Shown piece after piece: positions 60,103 through 64,000 of a DNA stretch of 64,000 nucleotides. This DNA comes from Hedera helix (lineage: Eukaryota; Streptophyta; Magnoliopsida; Apiales; Araliaceae): the NCBI GenBank assembly GCA_947179155.2, contig OX359275.1:37568808-37632807 (forward strand), given 5' to 3'. Position 1 is the first letter of the stretch, and every line of letters begins with the position of its first letter. The translations under genes were made by a program, and so were the position numbers. The notes under the pieces are model-generated. The model made no database searches. It was not told the origin of the DNA and worked only from the letters and a program-made list of their open reading frames with translations.

Positions 60103-60338
60103 TGTTGCGTTTGGATTGCAGGAATGAAGGTGTGAATGAAATGACTCATTCATATGGAATAAAAAAAATTATCTCTATTAGAATGGAATGGACAATTCTT
60201 ATCCCTCCCAAATTTATGAATTTTATTTTTTGAAAAAAAATATAGAATGACTAATTCTAGCTAGAATAGAATGAATCATTCTACTATTATTTCATTCATT
60301 TCTTTTATTTAATTCATTTATACAATTCAAACGTGACA
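60103..60338. mobile_element. Tourist-like MITE with TAA TSD
   Basis: 236 bp; ends TGTTGCGTTTGGATTG and, reversed, TGTCACGTTTGAATTG, flanked by TAA (60100-60102 and 60339-60341). The interior has inverted AATGAATCATTC/GAATGACTAATTC motifs. Typical size and duplication for Tourist MITEs. Confidence 0.8.
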
Positions 60339-60341
60339 TAA

Positions 60342-61220
60342 AATTCTATTTCAACATGCTTTTGTATATAAGAGAGAAGAGAGAGAGCAGAAGAAGGAAA
60401 AAAGTGGGTAGCTTCCTAATTTTAAAAATTAAATATTGAAAGAGTGGAAGGGGATAAAAAGGGCAACAAGTTCCAGAGATAAAAGAAGTTATTGACCTAA
60501 TTTATTGAAAAAAATATATATATGATGATGACATAACTAATTGGCGTAAATAAGAAGACCAAAAAAAATAAGAGTTATACTTTTTTAAGATAAAATGTGA
60601 CCCAAAATTAACAAAAGTAATCGTTTAAAACTTTAGGCTTTATAATAAGATGTTATAGTATTGTCTTTTTAAGTTTTTCACTCAATAGTGCATATATTTG
60701 ACCATTTTTTTCTTTAAAACAAAAACAAAAATGCCTGAATAATATATATATATATATGTGTGTGTCTGAGAATATGCATTGACATGGAGCTTCCACCCTC
60801 AAAATGTGCTGCAAACATATGCTTCTTCTTTTACTAAATTTATACATTAATTTTTGCACAAAAATGAAACCAACTTTATTTTATAAAATATGGGTATTTT
60901 GGGGAAGACACAGACTATTTGTGGAACCCTAAACCCTATTTGCTTCTTCTTTGATTTGCTGTTATATAGTAACTTTTACTTAATTATTACCATAATATTT
61001 CAGTCAAAGCATAATATTACACCTCATTACATTATTTGGATCCTGACCTTGATTGTACAAAGTCGGTATAACATCTTCAACCATTTTTTTTGAAACTGGT
61101 ACGATGTTTAAAAATTATATATACATAAAATTTTAGAATAAATATTAACCATCTCATTCAAAGTTAAAATAATCACAATCCTCACATAAACATGAATACA
61201 AATTTCACATAAAACATAAT
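60342..61220. other. AT-rich intergenic DNA
   Basis: No gene recognised. A short TATATATA/TGTGTGTG run near 60742-60765. Confidence 0.4.
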
Positions 61221-61225
61221 TAAAT

Positions 61226-64000
61226 TGTGACGCTCCCAAATTTGGGTCCACACTGTCTAAACTTGAGTCGTCAAAAGATTACAACAAAATCATTAAAAAA
61301 TAGTACAACGTTCAACAATACAGTGTATAATAATACACAACTAAGTTTTCACTATTATTGCTACACTATTTTACAACACGTGAAGACTACGATAGCTATC
61401 CCTCGAATTCTCACTCCATCTCCTAGCTAGACCCAGCTACGTTCTCATTTTCTGTTGAAAAACAATGGAACGAAAAGAAAAAGGTGAGCTCAAATAACCT
61501 AGTAAGAAAAATCATAACTAAGATAATGACGAATAAATTATCATTAGCCTTCAACAGTTGAGTTCTTGATAGAATACAATAGACTACAAGATTTATATTA
61601 AAAACAGCAATTAAATTCTTGAACAACGTTCAGATCAATAATAGCACCGGAATGAACAATCTATTAGAAGAATAATGCAGACTATAATGTCCACTCGATT
61701 CTCTTTTTCAGAAAAATGTCTTCAACTTTTATCATTTGAAATACCATTAGTCATGATAATATAAATTCACAGCTCATGTTCATAATCATGCAAATCAACA
61801 GTTCATTTCTGCACTACGGGCCAAAGATATTCAATATAACACAAACGATCATGATTATACCAGTATTCAGCCTTTGGTCATAATCATATCAAACAACAGT
61901 TCATCTTTACACTACGGGCCAAAAATATTCAATATAACACCAACGGTCATGATTATACCAGTATTCAGCCTTTGGTCATAATCATGCCAAACAACAGTTC
62001 ATCTTTACACTACGGGCCAAAGAGAACTTTCACCACGTGTCATAAAAGACGCCGAACAGATGCATCGCCTTTAACCTATTATATCGCCTTTAACCTATTA
62101 TATCGCCTTTAACCTATCATATGTACAACAATTATATCGCATCTGTGCCATCGGCCACAGATATTCACAACAACTTGATTCTTGATAATTAGTACAAATA
62201 ACAATGATCCAAATGATGAACAGAAGAAATAAGATAAACAATAAGTATCGGAAGTTTACTTTGTGCAGATTCAAATAATGTCCAAATTGTCAACATGATG
62301 TGGAGTGAAATTCAAAAATGATATTCAAGATCCACAGTTCAGAATAACGGTTACAGTTCAATAGAAATGTTTAGAAAAATAGAAAGGTTCAATTGAAATG
62401 ATATTAGATGAAGCACAAACTATTAAAGAACATATAATCATTTAAGAAAACTTTATCAAATAGTAATTACCATAGTAAGTTAAGAGTATAAAAGAAATAT
62501 TATCTCTTACTATAGTAAGTTTGAATAATGGAAGATGAAAATGACGGTATCCCTTAGGAGTATAAAGGAAAATAATATCACTTACGAATATGAAAGAAAA
62601 TGATATTACAAACGAATATGGAATAAAAGTCTCATGTGATAATTCGTGTAGACAAATTATTTTCACAAGAGACAAATAAAAAATAAATACAAAGGGTTAT
62701 TCACCAACAAGCGGTAATCCGCGCAGTAAGGTTATTCCCACAATTTAATAAAATTTGAATACGAATAGTTATTCACCAAACAGGGGGTAATCTGGGTCGT
62801 TAGGTTATTTTTAGAGATTAATAAGGAATGAATACGAAAGGTTATTCACTAACAGACGGTAATCCGCACCGTAAGGTTATTCCCACAATTTAATACATGA
62901 AAATAAATAACACATCTTATGAGTAAGAAAGAGACGATATTATTTTCGAGAATCAAAGAATGAAAATCCCATACAATAGTAAGTTTAAGAGTATGAAAGA
63001 AAATGACATCCCTTACCTTATCACGTGACTGGATATTGATAAAAATGAGGTTGATCAACCTATATATTTATAATAAAATTAGTAATTTTCACATATAAAT
63101 TTCAAGGTGTATGATAACTCATATAATATGAACTAACAAAATTATATATATTTAACATAATTTTTGTAGTATAATATAACAACTTTAAAATAATTTTTAA
63201 AATAATATTTCAAAATAAATCTTCCAAATAAAGCTTTTAAAAATGAATCTTCTTAAAAAAGAGTCTTCTAAAGGAAGATTTATGAATATCGTGAAAAATA
63301 GGAATTTATGAAATTACTACTCTTTAATAAAAGACTTACTTGAAAATTTTATGCACTCCTTTTGGCTTTCAAACACGCAAAATAACCTTACTGTTCTCAG
63401 AGAAAACTTATAAAATACTTATAGAAAAACTTTATGTTTTTCGTGTGATTTTTCTATTCAGCTGAGCAAGCTATTTATAGGAGAAAATAAGTTACTATGC
63501 GCGGTAAGTGAGTGGCGTGCTCCACGCCAGTGCTGAAAATTCAACAAAGGCAGCAGCGCTGCCTCCACCAACCAACTTTCCTCCAGCAACACATTTTACA
63601 TATTTCATGTGGACCCCACAGTGGGTCCACGTACTATTCACATAAAATAATAATTAATTTTTTTTTTTTATTTTTTTTTCTTAATGTGGGTCCTGCATAT
63701 AAAATAAAATAATATTACAACAATAATTCAACAATAATGTAATAAACACGTTATAGATCATTATCAATTTAATAATATAAATTACTGTGTATTTGCTACT
63801 GTGACAATTATTTGGTTCAATAATTTTAAAATACAGTGCACCAACAATTATTGACTCAATGATATGAAATACAGTGTTATGACAATTATTGAATCAATAA
63901 TACAAAATACTGTGTAACAACAATTATTGATGAATACTATACAATGATCACTTTATCAGATCAATAATATGAGACACTGTGCAATACCGTATGCTACTGT
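61226..64000 (-). repeat. LTR E: divergent LTR of the A/B family, runs off right edge
   Basis: Starts TGTGACGCTCCCAAATTTGG at 61226 after TAAAT, and follows the B left LTR (minus orientation) with many substitutions and indels: U5 triple repeat at 62690-62890, a TATA box CTATAAATAG on minus near 63470-63480, CAATAATTG-type U3 repeats at 63720-63930. The last bases correspond to about 37000 in B, so some 370 bp lie beyond the window. An older subfamily or older insertion. Confidence 0.85.

Overview
The window looks like nuclear DNA of a dicot-type flowering plant. It is AT-rich, has intron-split plant genes (RACK1, a NAC transcription factor), broken plant-specific genes (a Casparian-strip membrane protein, pentatricopeptide repeat proteins), and is dominated by nested LTR retrotransposons and MITEs. 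The species cannot be read from the sequence. I see no rRNA, tRNA, organellar insert or CRISPR array.

Region by region. 1-8045: two RACK1 (WD40 ribosomal scaffold) genes in head-to-tail tandem on the minus strand; the left copy loses its last exon off the window edge, the right copy is complete (329 aa, two exons). A 1.3 kb TIR-type element lies between them. 8046-10586: a PPR pseudogene split by a 173-bp MITE with an 8-bp target duplication. 10587-13490: a young non-coding LTR element (minus strand) with a GC-rich interior and a perfect 5-bp target duplication. 14984-15641: a Mutator-type MITE. 15953-25015: 'element A', a very young Ty3/gypsy chromovirus (Tekay/Del-like) with two 2759-bp LTRs, the reverse transcriptase deleted, and most of gag replaced by about 520 bp encoding an unrecognised open reading frame. 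25392-26700: remnants of a CASP gene and a PPR gene. 27171-28589: a probable solo LTR. 28611-28783: a long foldback hairpin.

34250-49874 is a nest: a gypsy-type LTR of about 4.7 kb ('D') was invaded by 'element B', a nearly full-length relative of A on the minus strand (gag, protease, RT, RNase H, integrase, chromodomain; one frameshift and one stop). B's outer LTR is broken, and a third LTR copy ('C') sits there head-on in the opposite orientation. 50138-55210: LTR fragments and three TIR elements, two of them with clear target duplications. 55917-58059: a three-exon NAC gene (342 aa) of the miR164-regulated type; its second intron was enlarged about tenfold by a Tourist-type MITE that landed four bases after the exon and itself carries about 530 bp of ATT microsatellite. 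61226-64000: an older divergent LTR of the A/B family runs off the right edge.

Only the RACK1 copies and the NAC gene look like working host genes. The rest is TE and pseudogene history that can be ordered from target duplications and LTR divergence. The most unusual item is the unknown ORF fused to the gag start of element A (18917-19537).
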